Of a stretch of 52,374 bases of DNA, positions 1 to 8,697 are shown one piece after another. Origin of the DNA: an uncultured Opitutia bacterium (GTDB lineage: Bacteria; Verrucomicrobiota; Verrucomicrobiia; Opitutales; Opitutaceae). Within the stretch, counting starts at the first letter, position 1. Every line of letters starts with the position of its first letter. The notes under the pieces are model-generated. The model saw only the letters and a program-made list of their open reading frames with translations. It was not told the origin of the DNA and did no database searches. The DNA lies in the NCBI GenBank assembly GCA_903839035.1, contig CAIMAQ010000097.1:1-52374 (forward strand), in the 5' to 3' direction. Made by a program: the position numbers and the translations under genes.

Positions 1-1
1 C

Positions 2-220
2 GGCCCGACGAACGGCGCGGTGAATCACTACGCGCTGCGCACCACGCGCCTCGATGCCGTGGCTGAGCGGGTCCGTGCCGCCGGCTACAAGATCACGATG
101 GAACCCCGTGACGTGACGATCCCGAACACCACCAGCCTCGGACCCGTGCCCGTCCGCATCTTTTTCTGCGAGGGCCCCAACGGCGAAAGCATCGAGTTTC
201 TGCAGAATACGGTGACTTGA
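2..220 (+). CDS. VOC (glyoxalase/bleomycin-resistance fold) protein, C-terminal part only
   Basis: The reading frame is open from the left edge and stops at 218-220, so only the last 72 residues are present and the start lies outside the window. The visible end has the pattern of a VOC module: a strand-helix stretch (AVNHYALRT...AERVRAAGYK) and a closing strand GESIEFLQN, whose glutamate is the usual metal-ligand position of this fold. VOC proteins range from glyoxalase I to dioxygenases and resistance proteins, and nothing visible fixes the substrate. The next gene is on the opposite strand and ends 23 bp away, so this is the last gene of its transcript. Confidence 0.7.
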   Translation, partial: GPTNGAVNHYALRTTRLDAVAERVRAAGYKITMEPRDVTIPNTTSLGPVPVRIFFCEGPNGESIEFLQNTVT

Positions 221-243
221 GGGCGGGCGGGATGGCCCGACGC

Positions 244-726
244 TTACCCGCGCAGTTCGCGCAGGTACTTCACCAGCTCTGCGACCACGGCCGTGGCGAC
301 CAGCTCCTGCACCGGCACGCGCGTGGCACCCGGGCACTCCATCCGGCCGCTGCGCACCGTCCGGCGGCCGCCGCCCAGCTCGTGCGCGAGCGCCCAGAAC
401 GCGAACGGCGCCGGCACGCCGGGCGCCGGCTCGGCATAACCCGTCGTCGCCAGTCCGAGTTCACTGCCAAAGAGCGCGCACACCCCGCGGGCCATCTGCT
501 CCGCCACCGCCGCCGCCACGCTGTTCACCGGCGCGGCCACCGCGCGGTCCACGCCTAGGTGCTTCACCTTCTGGTCGAGCGTGTAGGCGGTGATGCCGCC
601 GAGGAAAAATTCCGACGCGCCGGAAATCGCGCCGATGCGCGCCTGCACGCGGCCACAGGTCAGGCTCTCCGCCACGGCGAGCGTGCGGCGGGCCGGCTGC
701 AGCATGAGCTCCTTGAGTTCGGTCAT
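244..726 (-). CDS. pncC: CinA C-terminal domain protein (nicotinamide-nucleotide amidohydrolase, PncC type)
   Basis: About 160 residues, which is the length of a stand-alone CinA C-terminal domain without the N-terminal MoaB-like half. The family signature is plain: LAVAESLTCGRVQARI near the N-terminus, GASEFFLGGITAYT, and the glycine-rich ATTGYAEP region. The enzyme hydrolyses NMN to nicotinate mononucleotide in pyridine nucleotide salvage. I chose the ATG at 726, which has an AGGA about 12 bases upstream; a GTG at 744 in the same frame is possible but has a worse leader. It lies 43 bp downstream of the exonuclease III gene on the same strand, and the two are probably co-transcribed. Confidence 0.85.
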   Translation of the reverse strand: MTELKELMLQPARRTLAVAESLTCGRVQARIGAISGASEFFLGGITAYTLDQKVKHLGVDRAVAAPVNSVAAAVAEQMARGVCALFGSELGLATTGYAEPAPGVPAPFAFWALAHELGGGRRTVRSGRMECPGATRVPVQELVATAVVAELVKYLRELRG

Positions 727-769
727 CGCGGTAAAATCCTGCACTCCAGCTGCGCAAAGGCCACGCGAA

Positions 770-1531
770 TCACGCCAGCTCCAGCCCCACCGGGCAGTGG
801 TCGCTGCCCATGACCTCGGGCGAGATCCACGCGCGCTTCAGCGCCGGGCGCAGCTTTTCCGAGGCCACGAAGTAATCGACGCGCCACCCGATGTTCCGCG
901 CCCGGCAGTTCATCATCTGGCTCCACCAGGTGTAGTGGCCGTTGCCCGGCTCGAACTCGCGGAACGTGTCCACGAAGCCCTTGCTCAGCACCGTGGCGAA
1001 GTTGTTGCGCTCCTCGTCCGTGAAGCCCGCGTTGCGGCGGTTCGTCTTGGGGTTCGTCAGGTCCAGCTCGGTGTGCGCGACGTTGAGGTCGCCGCAGAAA
1101 ATCACCGGCTTCCCCTTTTTCTCCAGCTTCCGCAGGTAGGCGAGAAACACCGGGTCCCACTCCTGCGTGCGGTACTCGAGCCGCGTGAGCCCGCGCTGCG
1201 AGTTCGGCTGGTAGACGTTCACCAGGTAAAATTGATCAAACTCCGCCGTGATCACGCGCCCTTCCTTGTCATGCGCCTCCGACTTGAGGCCGTACGTCAC
1301 CTCCCGGGGCTTGATCCGCGTGAGCACCACGGTGCCGCTGTAGCCCTTCTTGTCCGCGCTGTTCCAGAACGGCTCGTAGCCCTTCGGCCAGGCGACGTGC
1401 TGCACGTCACCCGGGTGCGCCTTTGTCTCCTGCAGGCAGATCACGTCGGCGTCCACCGCCGTGAAATAATCCATCGCGCCCTTGCGCAGCGCGGCACGGA
1501 TGCCGTTGACGTTCCAGGAGACCAGTTTCAT
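770..1531 (-). CDS. xthA: Exodeoxyribonuclease III (AP endonuclease family 1)
   Basis: The 253-residue protein has all the ExoIII/APE1 landmarks in order: KLVSWNVNGIRAAL at the N-terminus, the metal-binding glutamate in CLQETKAHPG, GDLNVAHTELDL (the Asp-Asn pair), and the terminal SDHCPVGLEL with the catalytic Asp-His. It repairs abasic sites and 3' blocked ends in DNA. The frame is open much further upstream, but the ATG at 1531 puts the conserved MKLVSWN at the very start, as in the family, and the upstream part is low-complexity. The cinA-type gene follows on the same strand. Confidence 0.95.
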   Translation of the reverse strand: MKLVSWNVNGIRAALRKGAMDYFTAVDADVICLQETKAHPGDVQHVAWPKGYEPFWNSADKKGYSGTVVLTRIKPREVTYGLKSEAHDKEGRVITAEFDQFYLVNVYQPNSQRGLTRLEYRTQEWDPVFLAYLRKLEKKGKPVIFCGDLNVAHTELDLTNPKTNRRNAGFTDEERNNFATVLSKGFVDTFREFEPGNGHYTWWSQMMNCRARNIGWRVDYFVASEKLRPALKRAWISPEVMGSDHCPVGLELA

Positions 1532-1576
1532 GCGCGCCCGTTCAATGCGGGCCCACCCCCGGGCGCAAACCGTTTT

Positions 1577-1598
1577 ATCGCGGAAACGCGGAGGGGCG
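1577..1598. repeat. Short repeat, half-arm of phased-oligomer type (8-base units)
   Basis: Two adjacent 8-mers GCGGAAAC and GCGGAGGG follow AT and a C. The 22-base stretch matches the one at 21295-21316 at 20 of 22 positions. It sits between the divergent ExoIII and trans-sulfuration genes. No facing arm is seen here. Confidence 0.5.
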
Positions 1599-1664
1599 CA
1601 TGACGCACCTTCCTGTTGCCAAGCCCCGGCCGCCGGCCGACACTCGCCTCCCCCCCCCCCGCCC

Positions 1665-3164
1665 ATGTCCGTCTTCACCCCGCTTCCCCTCGGCCAGCGC
1701 ATCCCGGCCAGCCTGCACGCCGTCTCGTGCAGCCTGCCGACGATGGCCGCGGTGCGGGGCTACGAGGAAAAAGACCCGGCCATCACGCAGCACCTGACCT
1801 CGGGTTACCCGCGCTTCGTGGTGCATCCCTTCCTCCAGCAGCTCGCCGCCGAACTGTCGCGTGTCCACGGGCTCGGGGAACACACGCTCTGGCTGACGTC
1901 CTCCGCGGCGATGGCCGGCCGGCTCGCGGTCCAGCTCGGCACCGCCTCCGTCGTGCGTGTTTCCGACCACGGGATCCACGGCCTCGCCCACCCGCCTTCG
2001 CCGGAACTGGCCGCGCGGGCCAAGGTGTTTCTCCAGAATGTCGGCGGCTTCCTCTCCTCCCGCGCCGCGGAGGACGAGTTGGTCCGCCGCGGCCTGCTCC
2101 CTGCCGCCGCTCCCGAGGAGCTGTACGCCGGCGACGCCGCCACCGAGGTTCGCCGGCAGCTGCGCCCGGCATTCCCCGGCCTCGCGGACGACCAGCTGCT
2201 GCTCACGAACTGCGGTATGAACGCCGTGGACGGCGCCTTCCGCGCGATTTCCGAGCTCCAGGCCGCGGCGGGTCGCACGGTCTGGATCCAACTCGGCTGG
2301 CTCTATCTCGACACCATCGCCCTCCTGCAGAAATTCACCCGCACCCCCGGCGACTACGTGCACGTGGCGGATGTGTTCGACCTCGCAGCCCTGGAGCAGG
2401 TCCTCGCCGCCCACCTCGGCCGGGTCGCCGGTATCGTCGCCGAGGTGCCGACCAATCCCCTGATCCAGACCCCCGATGTCGCCGCCCTCGCCGCGCTCGC
2501 CCGGAAACACGGTGCCCGCCTGGTGCTCGATCCCTCGATCACCTCGGCCTTCAACCTCGCGATTCTGTCCCACGCCGACGTCGTGGTGAGCAGCCTGACC
2601 AAATACACCGCCAGCGACGGCGACCTGACCGCGGGCCTGGTCGTGGTGAATCCCGCGACGCCCGACGCCGCGCGGCTCCGCCGGCTCATCACCGAAAAAC
2701 TCGAGCCCGCCTACGCCCGCGATCTCGCCCGGCTCGCCGTGGAAATCAGACGCACCTCCGCTGTGCTGGCCCGCCTGCACGCCAGCGTGCCGCAGGTCGT
2801 CGCCTTCCTCCAAAACCATCCCGCCGTGCGCGACGTTTACTGGGCGCTGCACCCGGCCTCGCGGAAAAACTACCTGGCCATCGCCCGCGCGCCCGGCGCG
2901 GTGGGCGGCGTGATCACGTTCACGCTGCGCGGCCCGCTCGACCGGTCCTACGACCGGCTGCGGCTGCCGAAGGGCCCGAGCTTCGGCATGACCACGACCC
3001 TGATCTGCCCGTTCATGTACCTGGCTCACTTCGATCTTGTGAGCACCGCAGCGGGCCGCGCCGGGCTCACCGCCGGCGGACTCGATCCCGACCTGCTCCG
3101 CCTGTCGATCGGCACCGAACCGGTGGACGACATCATTGCCACGCTCGCCGAGGCCCTCGGCTGA
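1665..3164 (+). CDS. Cys/Met metabolism PLP-dependent enzyme (cystathionine gamma-synthase-like)
   Basis: A 499-residue fold-type I PLP enzyme of the trans-sulfuration family. The Schiff-base lysine is K313 in the motif SSLTKYTASDGD, preceded by the pocket pattern VAEVPTNPLIQTPDV and LVLDPSIT, which correspond to the family's cofactor-binding strands. The family includes cystathionine gamma-synthase, beta- and gamma-lyases and O-acetylhomoserine sulfhydrylase. This member is longer than the usual 380-430 residues, with extra N-terminal sequence, so the exact reaction is uncertain. The ATG at 1665 follows a run of ten Cs. An acetylhomoserine-forming metX lies at 29920, so a role in methionine synthesis fits but is inferred. 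The DUF167 gene begins 2 bases after the stop. Confidence 0.8.
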   Translation: MSVFTPLPLGQRIPASLHAVSCSLPTMAAVRGYEEKDPAITQHLTSGYPRFVVHPFLQQLAAELSRVHGLGEHTLWLTSSAAMAGRLAVQLGTASVVRVSDHGIHGLAHPPSPELAARAKVFLQNVGGFLSSRAAEDELVRRGLLPAAAPEELYAGDAATEVRRQLRPAFPGLADDQLLLTNCGMNAVDGAFRAISELQAAAGRTVWIQLGWLYLDTIALLQKFTRTPGDYVHVADVFDLAALEQVLAAHLGRVAGIVAEVPTNPLIQTPDVAALAALARKHGARLVLDPSITSAFNLAILSHADVVVSSLTKYTASDGDLTAGLVVVNPATPDAARLRRLITEKLEPAYARDLARLAVEIRRTSAVLARLHASVPQVVAFLQNHPAVRDVYWALHPASRKNYLAIARAPGAVGGVITFTLRGPLDRSYDRLRLPKGPSFGMTTTLICPFMYLAHFDLVSTAAGRAGLTAGGLDPDLLRLSIGTEPVDDIIATLAEALG

Positions 3165-3166
3165 AG

Positions 3167-3466
3167 ATGCCGTCCCCGTCCTGCCTGCTCGCGCTCAAGG
3201 CGATGCCCAACGCCCCGCGCAACGCGGTCGCCGGCTGGCTCGGGGACGCGCTCAAGGTGAAGGTCCACGCGCCCGCGCTGGAGGGCCGCGCCAACGATGA
3301 GCTCTGTGACTTTCTCGCGGCGCAGCTCGCGCTCCCCCGCCGGGCCGTCACGGTGGCCCAGGGCGGCAAGTCGCGCCAGAAGCTGGTCCGCATCACCGGC
3401 CTGACGCTCGCCGAGGTAAAAACCCGGCTCGCCGTCCAGGCCGCCCACCCGCCGGGAAAGTTGTAA
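3167..3466 (+). CDS. DUF167 / YggU family small protein
   Basis: 99 residues matching the YggU (UPF0235) family: PNAPRNAVAGWLGDALKVKVHAPALEGRANDEL is the typical core (split here for context: NAVAGWLGDALKVKV then APALEGRANDEL), followed by LPRRAVTVAQGGKSRQKLVRI. The function of the family is unknown. The start is 2 bases after the stop of the PLP enzyme gene, so the two are translationally linked. Its stop codon lies inside an inverted repeat and is followed by a strong terminator. Confidence 0.85.
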   Translation: MPSPSCLLALKAMPNAPRNAVAGWLGDALKVKVHAPALEGRANDELCDFLAAQLALPRRAVTVAQGGKSRQKLVRITGLTLAEVKTRLAVQAAHPPGKL

Positions 3467-3481
3467 CCCATTAGGTTACAA
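3461..3481 (+). repeat. Perfect 8-bp hairpin that contains the DUF167 stop codon
   Basis: TTGTAACC (3461-3468) pairs with GGTTACAA (3474-3481) around CATTA. The TAA stop at 3464-3466 is inside the left arm. It stands directly before the intrinsic terminator. Confidence 0.7.
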
Positions 3482-3482
3482 T

Positions 3483-3505
3483 CCCGGCAGGGGCGCCGGG
3501 TTTTT
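3483..3505 (+). terminator. Rho-independent terminator
   Basis: CCCGGC (3483-3488) pairs with GCCGGG (3495-3500) around AGGGGC and is followed by five Ts (3501-3505). It ends the transcript of the PLP enzyme and DUF167 genes. Confidence 0.8.
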
Positions 3506-3559
3506 GCTGGCGTCGGGTTCAATATCCCGCTTTCAAGCGACTCAAGTTCACGCCCCCGC

Positions 3560-4954
3560 ATGACTTCAACCCCATCATTCGGAACCCCCTCCATCGCCGC
3601 CGCGAGCCCAAGGTGGGAACGTTGGGCCGGATGGCTGCTGCTGGCCGGGTTTGCCGCGGCGGGGTTCAATCATATCCACACCAACACGGTCTTCGGGCAG
3701 GATTTTTATCTGCACACCAAGGGGACCGAGGCGATGCTGGCGGATGCCGGCCGGTGGTTCCCCCAGGATTTCACCAACCGCCCGCTGCTTTACGCCCTCG
3801 GGGTGATTGGGCACTGGCTGACCCACGGCAAGGCGCCCTACGAGATGGCCGCCGTGATCTACGTGCTGATGAACACGCTCGCCCTGTGGTTCGTGCACGA
3901 CACCACGCGTCGTTTCATCGCGTCGCCATGGCTACGCCTCGCCGCCGTCGCGTTCGTGGGCTTTCTCCCCTCCACCCAGGTGGCTGTCGTCGTCTACGCT
4001 GGGGATACGATCGCGCAGCTGCCCTTTGCCCTCACGGTCTGGGCCTTGTTGCGCTGCCTCGAGTCGGTCTCCTTCCGCGCCTGCCTGGGCTATGCCGCCC
4101 TGACCGGCGCGGCGCTGGTCCTCGGAAATTTCGCCCGCTTCCCCTTCGTCATCCTGCCAGCGGCGGTGCTGGTGTCGGTGATCCTGGTCTGGCGCTGCCG
4201 GCGGCTCTCGTGGCAGCGGGGATTGCTGGTCGCCGCCCTAACGCTGCCCGCCCCAACCCTGGCCTTCGCCTACATCAACCACCAGGCCGCGGTCCAGCTC
4301 GCGAAGGATCCCAAGCACCACTCCTTTCACTGGGAGGGCGCGGGCGACATGACCTGGCGCGACCTGCTGCTGGTCAAGTCCACGGACGTCCGCATCTTTA
4401 ACGCCCCGGGTTACTGGGAGAACGAGATGATCAACGGCGCGCTGCATTACGGCCTGCCGTATCACCAAAACTACAGTTACCCGGCCCTGATCCAGCTCAG
4501 CACCTACACCGACGTCCTCGACTACGCCAACGACGGTCAGCTCGACAACGGCCAGGTGCGGCCCGAGCCGCAAAAAGCCCTCTCCAAGTGGTCCGTGCGG
4601 CTCGGTCTGGTGACCTCCGTGGGCATGCTCCTCGCGATGCTGCTGTTCACGTTCCGGACGGTGGCCACGCTGGTCAAACCGCGGTTCGCGCCGTCCACCG
4701 GCGTGATCATCTGGGGCATGATGGCCCTGGCCTGGTACCTGCCACTCGTCCTGAGCTTTCCCTACATGGAAAATGTCTACGACTGGGGCTACTGGCTGTC
4801 GCGCCTCGTCATCCCGTCGCTGTGGGGCTTCGGCCTGGTCATGTTTGCCGAGGCCGACCAGCGGCTCGCGACCCGGACGCGCTGGGTGACGGTCCTCGTG
4901 GCGGTCCTGATCTTTGCGCAGGCGGCCTTGCACCTCCGCAGCGTGTGGTTCTAG
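3560..4954 (+). CDS. Polytopic membrane protein, possibly GT-C type glycosyltransferase
   Basis: 464 residues with roughly ten hydrophobic segments, the first at about residues 23-40 and the last at the C-terminus. A first periplasmic loop carries FGQDFYLHTKGTEAML with acidic and histidine residues, and a large hydrophilic loop (about residues 245-340) lies between two membrane blocks. This layout resembles GT-C glycosyltransferases that use lipid-linked sugars, but I cannot assign it to a named family and no substrate can be given. It stands alone between a terminator and a gene on the other strand. The ATG at 3560 is the first in frame after the terminator. Confidence 0.6.
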   Translation: MTSTPSFGTPSIAAASPRWERWAGWLLLAGFAAAGFNHIHTNTVFGQDFYLHTKGTEAMLADAGRWFPQDFTNRPLLYALGVIGHWLTHGKAPYEMAAVIYVLMNTLALWFVHDTTRRFIASPWLRLAAVAFVGFLPSTQVAVVVYAGDTIAQLPFALTVWALLRCLESVSFRACLGYAALTGAALVLGNFARFPFVILPAAVLVSVILVWRCRRLSWQRGLLVAALTLPAPTLAFAYINHQAAVQLAKDPKHHSFHWEGAGDMTWRDLLLVKSTDVRIFNAPGYWENEMINGALHYGLPYHQNYSYPALIQLSTYTDVLDYANDGQLDNGQVRPEPQKALSKWSVRLGLVTSVGMLLAMLLFTFRTVATLVKPRFAPSTGVIIWGMMALAWYLPLVLSFPYMENVYDWGYWLSRLVIPSLWGFGLVMFAEADQRLATRTRWVTVLVAVLIFAQAALHLRSVWF

Positions 4955-4991
4955 CCGGCGCCGGGCCGGCGCGGCGTGGCGCGGGCCCCGC

Positions 4992-5414
4992 TCAATTCAC
5001 CTCGCGCACGCGGATGGTGTATTTTTTCGCCAGGGTGTTCGCCGCGGTGAAGCGCACGGCCTCGGTCGCGTTCGCCGCGAGCTCGACGGTCTCGAAGGGG
5101 GTCTCGTCCCCCGTGGTAAAGCCCGCCGCGTCCTTGAACACGCAGTTGACTTGGATCCGCACCTTGCGGCTCTCGCGGTTTTTCACGCTGGCCACGACCT
5201 CGAGGCGGCCATCGGGCAGCACCCGCGGCTGCAGGCCGGTGCCGGCCACCGCGGTCTGGGTGGACTTGCCCAGCAGTTCGAAGTTCTCGGTGTTCTCCAG
5301 GGTGTATTTCGTGGAGTCCTGCGGCGCGGTCGCGCCGGGCTCGCTCGCGCAGCCCGCCCAAAGGGCAAGGGCGGCCGTGGTGGTGGCGAGGGCGAGGAAT
5401 GACTTGGTCTTCAT
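4992..5414 (-). CDS. YcfL-like (DUF1425) lipoprotein
   Basis: 140 residues. A signal peptide ends in a lipobox LALWAGC, so the mature protein should be a lipid-anchored envelope protein. The rest (YTLENTENFELLG...LEVVASVKNRESRKVRIQV) matches the DUF1425/YcfL beta-sandwich family, which in enterobacteria sits next to lpoB and ycfM-type genes and has no firm function. The next gene downstream is on the opposite strand and ends 37 bp away. Confidence 0.75.
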   Translation of the reverse strand: MKTKSFLALATTTAALALWAGCASEPGATAPQDSTKYTLENTENFELLGKSTQTAVAGTGLQPRVLPDGRLEVVASVKNRESRKVRIQVNCVFKDAAGFTTGDETPFETVELAANATEAVRFTAANTLAKKYTIRVREVN

Positions 5415-5474
5415 GCGGTCAGAATGGGTGAGACTGCGAACGGGGGATAAAGTTCACCCGCAATTTATCGGCGG

Positions 5475-5512
5475 CCGCGGGCCCGGGCGCAAGCTGCGCC
5501 CGCGGGCCGCGG
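5475..5512 (-). terminator. Large GC hairpin after the RND operon
   Basis: The core GGGCGCA (5485-5491) pairs with TGCGCCC (5495-5501), and the stem continues with bulges into CCGCGG on both sides. It begins 2-3 bases after the stop codon of the RND permease gene. No clear U tract follows, so this could be a terminator or an mRNA 3' end stabiliser. Confidence 0.55.
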
Positions 5513-5514
5513 GA

Positions 5515-8500
5515 TTATTTGGCCCCCACGAATTTGCCGGCGGCGACAGGTGCCGCGGCGGTCCGGCGGTGCCTCAGCCAGGTCGTGAAACGGTCCATGT
5601 AGACGAAGATGACCGGCGTGATGTAGAGCGTCAGCAGCTGTGACACGAGCAGCCCGCCGACAACCGCCAGGCCGAGCGGCCGGCGCGAGTCGGAACCGGT
5701 GCCGAGGCCCAGCGCGATGGGAAACGCGCCCGCCAGGGCGGCGAACGTCGTCATCATGATCGGCCGGAAGCGCACGAGGCAGGCCTCGACGATGGCTTTC
5801 TCGGCGTCGAATGCCTTCCCCTGCTCGTGCTCCTTCGCAATCGCGAAGTCCACCATCATGATGGCGTTCTTCTTCACGATGCCGATCAGCAGGATGACGC
5901 CGACGTAACCCATGATGTTCAGCTCCTGGCGGAACGCCCACAGCGTGACCAAGGCGCCGAAGCTCGCCGCCGGCAGGCCGGACAGGATCGTCAGCGGATG
6001 GATAAAATCCTCATACAGGATGCCCAGCACGATGTAGATGACAATGACCGCCGTGATCAGCAGCAGGCCCATGCCCGCCAGCGACGAGGCGAAAGCCTGC
6101 GCCGCGCCCACAAAACTGTAGCTCACGGTCGGCGGCAGGTCCTCGTCGGCGAGCTTCGCGATGGCCGCGGTCGCGTCGCCCAGCGACACGCCCGTCTTGA
6201 GGTTGAACGAGATCGTGACCGCCGGGATCTGGCCGAGGTGGGTCACCGTCAGCGGACCGACGTCGCGGCGCAGCGTGGCCACCGTGTCGAGCGAGACGAG
6301 TTTCCCGCTGCGCGCGCGCAGGTAGATGAGCGAGAGCGCCGCGGTGTCGCGCTGGAATTCCGGCGCCACCTCCATGATGACGTAATACTGGTTGGTCGGC
6401 GTGTAGATGGTGGAGACCTGCCGCGTACCGAAGGCGCTGTAGAGCGCATCCTCGATCTGCGCCGGCGTGATTCCAAGTGTCGCGGCGCGGTCGCGCTGGA
6501 TGTCCACGCGCAGCTGCGGGCTTGTGATCTGCAGGTCGCTGTTGACGTCCACCAGCAGGTCCGGGAGGCCGCGGAATTTTTTCTCCATGGCGCCGGCCAC
6601 CGTGTAGAGTTCCTTGAGGTCGCTGCCGGTGAGCGTGAACTGGTAGAGCGCCTTGGTGAGCTGGCCGCCGATGCGGATGGCCGGCGGGATCTGCGGGTAG
6701 GCGCGGAGGCCGGGCACCACCGCCAGCTTCTTGCGCAGGTCGTTCATGATCACGTCAATCGACGGTCGTTGGTCGCGCGGCTGCAGGCGCATGAAAATGC
6801 GGCCCTGGTTCATGGTGCCGCTGACCGCCCCGCCCGAACCCATCGCCGACATCATCGCGGCCACGTACGGTTGTTGCGCGACGATCGCCGCCGCCGCTTG
6901 CTGGTGCCGCACCATCTCCTCGAACGAGATGTCCTGGGCGGCTTCCGTGAAGACCAGCACAATGCCGGTATCGTCCGTTGGGATGAAACCCTGCGGCAGC
7001 ACCTTCACCAGCCCGATGGTCAGCCCGGCCATCAGCGCCGCGATTGACACGACCGCCACCCGGTGGCGCAGACTGAGGTGCAGTGTGCGCTCGTAGAATT
7101 TCTGCACTCGGCCGAAGGCCTGTTCGCTCCACGCATACAGCCGGCCGTGCGCCGACGTCCCGGCGGGCAGGCCGGTGCCGTGCGGCTTCAGAAACCGGCT
7201 GCAGAGCATCGGCGTGAGCGTCAGCGAGACCACGCCCGACACCAGGATTGCCGCCGTGATGGTCACCGCAAACTCGTGCAGCAGCCGGCCGAGGATGCCG
7301 CCCATGAACATCAGGGGAATGAACACCGCGACCAGCGACAGGGTCATCGACATGATCGTGAAGCCGATTTCCTTCGAGCCCTTGAACGCCGCCTCGCGCA
7401 CGCCCATGCCGCCCTCGATGTAGCGGATGATATTCTCGAGCATGACGATGGCGTCATCCACCACAAAGCCCACCGAGAGCGTCAGCGCCAGCAGCGAGAG
7501 GTTGTCCAGCGAGTAGCCGCAGAAATACATCGCGACGAACGTGCCGAGCAGCGCCATCGGGATGGCCACGCTGGGGATGATCGTCGCCCAAACCGAGCGC
7601 AGGAACATGAAGATCACCAGCACCACCAGCGCGACCGAGAGCAGCAGGGTGAACTCGACGTCGTGCACCGAGGCGCGCACGGCCTCGGAATTGTCACGCA
7701 GGACGCCCAGATGCACCGACTCGGGCAGCTGCTTCGCGAAGATGGGCAGCAGGGCGCGGACGCGGCCGACCACCTCGACGGTGTTGACGCCGGGCTGCTT
7801 CTGCACCGCCAGCACGATCGAGCGCGCCGGGTCCAGTTTTCCGTCGGGGCCGCGCTCGGCATACCAGTTGGCCACGCGTGCGTCCTGCACGCTGTCGATC
7901 ACCTGCGCGAGTTCGCCCAGACGCACGGGGGCGCCGTTGCGGTACGCCACCACGAGGCCGGTGAACTCCGTGGCGTTCGCCAGCTGGCCGCTGGCCAGGA
8001 TCTGCACCGACTGCCGGTAGCCGTCGAGCAGGCCGGTGGGCTGGTTGACGTTGTGGGTGCTGAGTGCGGTCTTCACCTCGTCGAGCGTGATGCCGCGGCT
8101 CGCGAGCAACCGCGGGTCGAGCCGGACCCGCAGCGCGTATTTCTGCGCGCCGTAGACCTGCACCTGGGAGACGCCGTCCACGCTGGAGATGCGCTGCGCC
8201 ATCATCGTCTCGGCGTATTCGTCCACGACCGACAGCGGGAGCGTGGGGGAGCTGAGCGCAAGGTAGAGCACCGGCTGGTCGGCCGGGTTGGTTTTGCGCA
8301 GCGAGGGCGGTGACGGCATGTCCGTCGGGAGCCGGCGCTGCACCGCGGCAATGGACGCCTGCACGTCCTGCGCGGCGGCGTCGATGTTGCGGTCGAGCGT
8401 GAATTGCAGGGTGATTGAGGTGGAGCCCGTGCCGCTCGTCGAGGTCATCGAGTCGATGCCCGCGATCGTGGAAAATTGCTGTTCGAGCACGGTCGCCACC

Positions 8501-8685
8501 GCGCTTGACATCGTCTCAGGCGTCGCACCCGGCAGGCTGGCACCGACCACGATGGTGGGAAAGTCCACGGTGGGCAGGTCGCTTACCGGCAGGAGCCGGA
8601 AGGCCATGACGCCGAAAAGGCACAGCGCCCCCGTGAGCAGTGTGGTCATCACCGGCCGGCGGATACAGAGTTCCGGGAGATTCAT
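5515..8685 (-). CDS. RND multidrug efflux permease (HAE1 family, MdtB/MdtC-like)
   Basis: 1056 residues, the normal length of a proton-driven inner-membrane RND pump. The start MNLPELCIRRPVMTTLL and SDLPTVDFPTIVVGASLPGA are typical of the MdtB/MdtC branch. The two proton-relay aspartates of TM4 are visible as D410-D411 in GFVVDDAIVMLENI. Two repeated halves each have one TM helix, a large periplasmic domain and a block of TM helices. The gene starts 12 bp after the adaptor gene and is the last of a marR-adaptor-permease operon. Only one permease is present, unlike the MdtB+MdtC pair of E. coli. No outer-membrane TolC partner is in the window. Confidence 0.95.
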   Translation of the reverse strand: MNLPELCIRRPVMTTLLTGALCLFGVMAFRLLPVSDLPTVDFPTIVVGASLPGATPETMSSAVATVLEQQFSTIAGIDSMTSTSGTGSTSITLQFTLDRNIDAAAQDVQASIAAVQRRLPTDMPSPPSLRKTNPADQPVLYLALSSPTLPLSVVDEYAETMMAQRISSVDGVSQVQVYGAQKYALRVRLDPRLLASRGITLDEVKTALSTHNVNQPTGLLDGYRQSVQILASGQLANATEFTGLVVAYRNGAPVRLGELAQVIDSVQDARVANWYAERGPDGKLDPARSIVLAVQKQPGVNTVEVVGRVRALLPIFAKQLPESVHLGVLRDNSEAVRASVHDVEFTLLLSVALVVLVIFMFLRSVWATIIPSVAIPMALLGTFVAMYFCGYSLDNLSLLALTLSVGFVVDDAIVMLENIIRYIEGGMGVREAAFKGSKEIGFTIMSMTLSLVAVFIPLMFMGGILGRLLHEFAVTITAAILVSGVVSLTLTPMLCSRFLKPHGTGLPAGTSAHGRLYAWSEQAFGRVQKFYERTLHLSLRHRVAVVSIAALMAGLTIGLVKVLPQGFIPTDDTGIVLVFTEAAQDISFEEMVRHQQAAAAIVAQQPYVAAMMSAMGSGGAVSGTMNQGRIFMRLQPRDQRPSIDVIMNDLRKKLAVVPGLRAYPQIPPAIRIGGQLTKALYQFTLTGSDLKELYTVAGAMEKKFRGLPDLLVDVNSDLQITSPQLRVDIQRDRAATLGITPAQIEDALYSAFGTRQVSTIYTPTNQYYVIMEVAPEFQRDTAALSLIYLRARSGKLVSLDTVATLRRDVGPLTVTHLGQIPAVTISFNLKTGVSLGDATAAIAKLADEDLPPTVSYSFVGAAQAFASSLAGMGLLLITAVIVIYIVLGILYEDFIHPLTILSGLPAASFGALVTLWAFRQELNIMGYVGVILLIGIVKKNAIMMVDFAIAKEHEQGKAFDAEKAIVEACLVRFRPIMMTTFAALAGAFPIALGLGTGSDSRRPLGLAVVGGLLVSQLLTLYITPVIFVYMDRFTTWLRHRRTAAAPVAAGKFVGAK

Positions 8686-8697
8686 GGGCGGCGCGGG

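Noticed and set aside
1532..1702. N-terminal extension of exonuclease III to 1702
   Set aside because: The extra 57 residues are low-complexity, overlap the divergent gene's start, and the family begins at MKLVSWN.
3513..3530. tRNA-like GGGTTCAATATCCC
   Set aside because: Only a short dyad; the 5-bp T-stem has mismatches and no cloverleaf could be built around it.
5827..7047. Long open frames on the strand opposite the RND permease and elsewhere (also 21777-24317, 26734-28998, 35159-37702, 42421-44070)
   Set aside because: They mirror genes with clear family motifs, are rich in Arg/His/Gly/Asp as expected for antisense frames in GC-rich DNA, and have no recognisable domain or leader.
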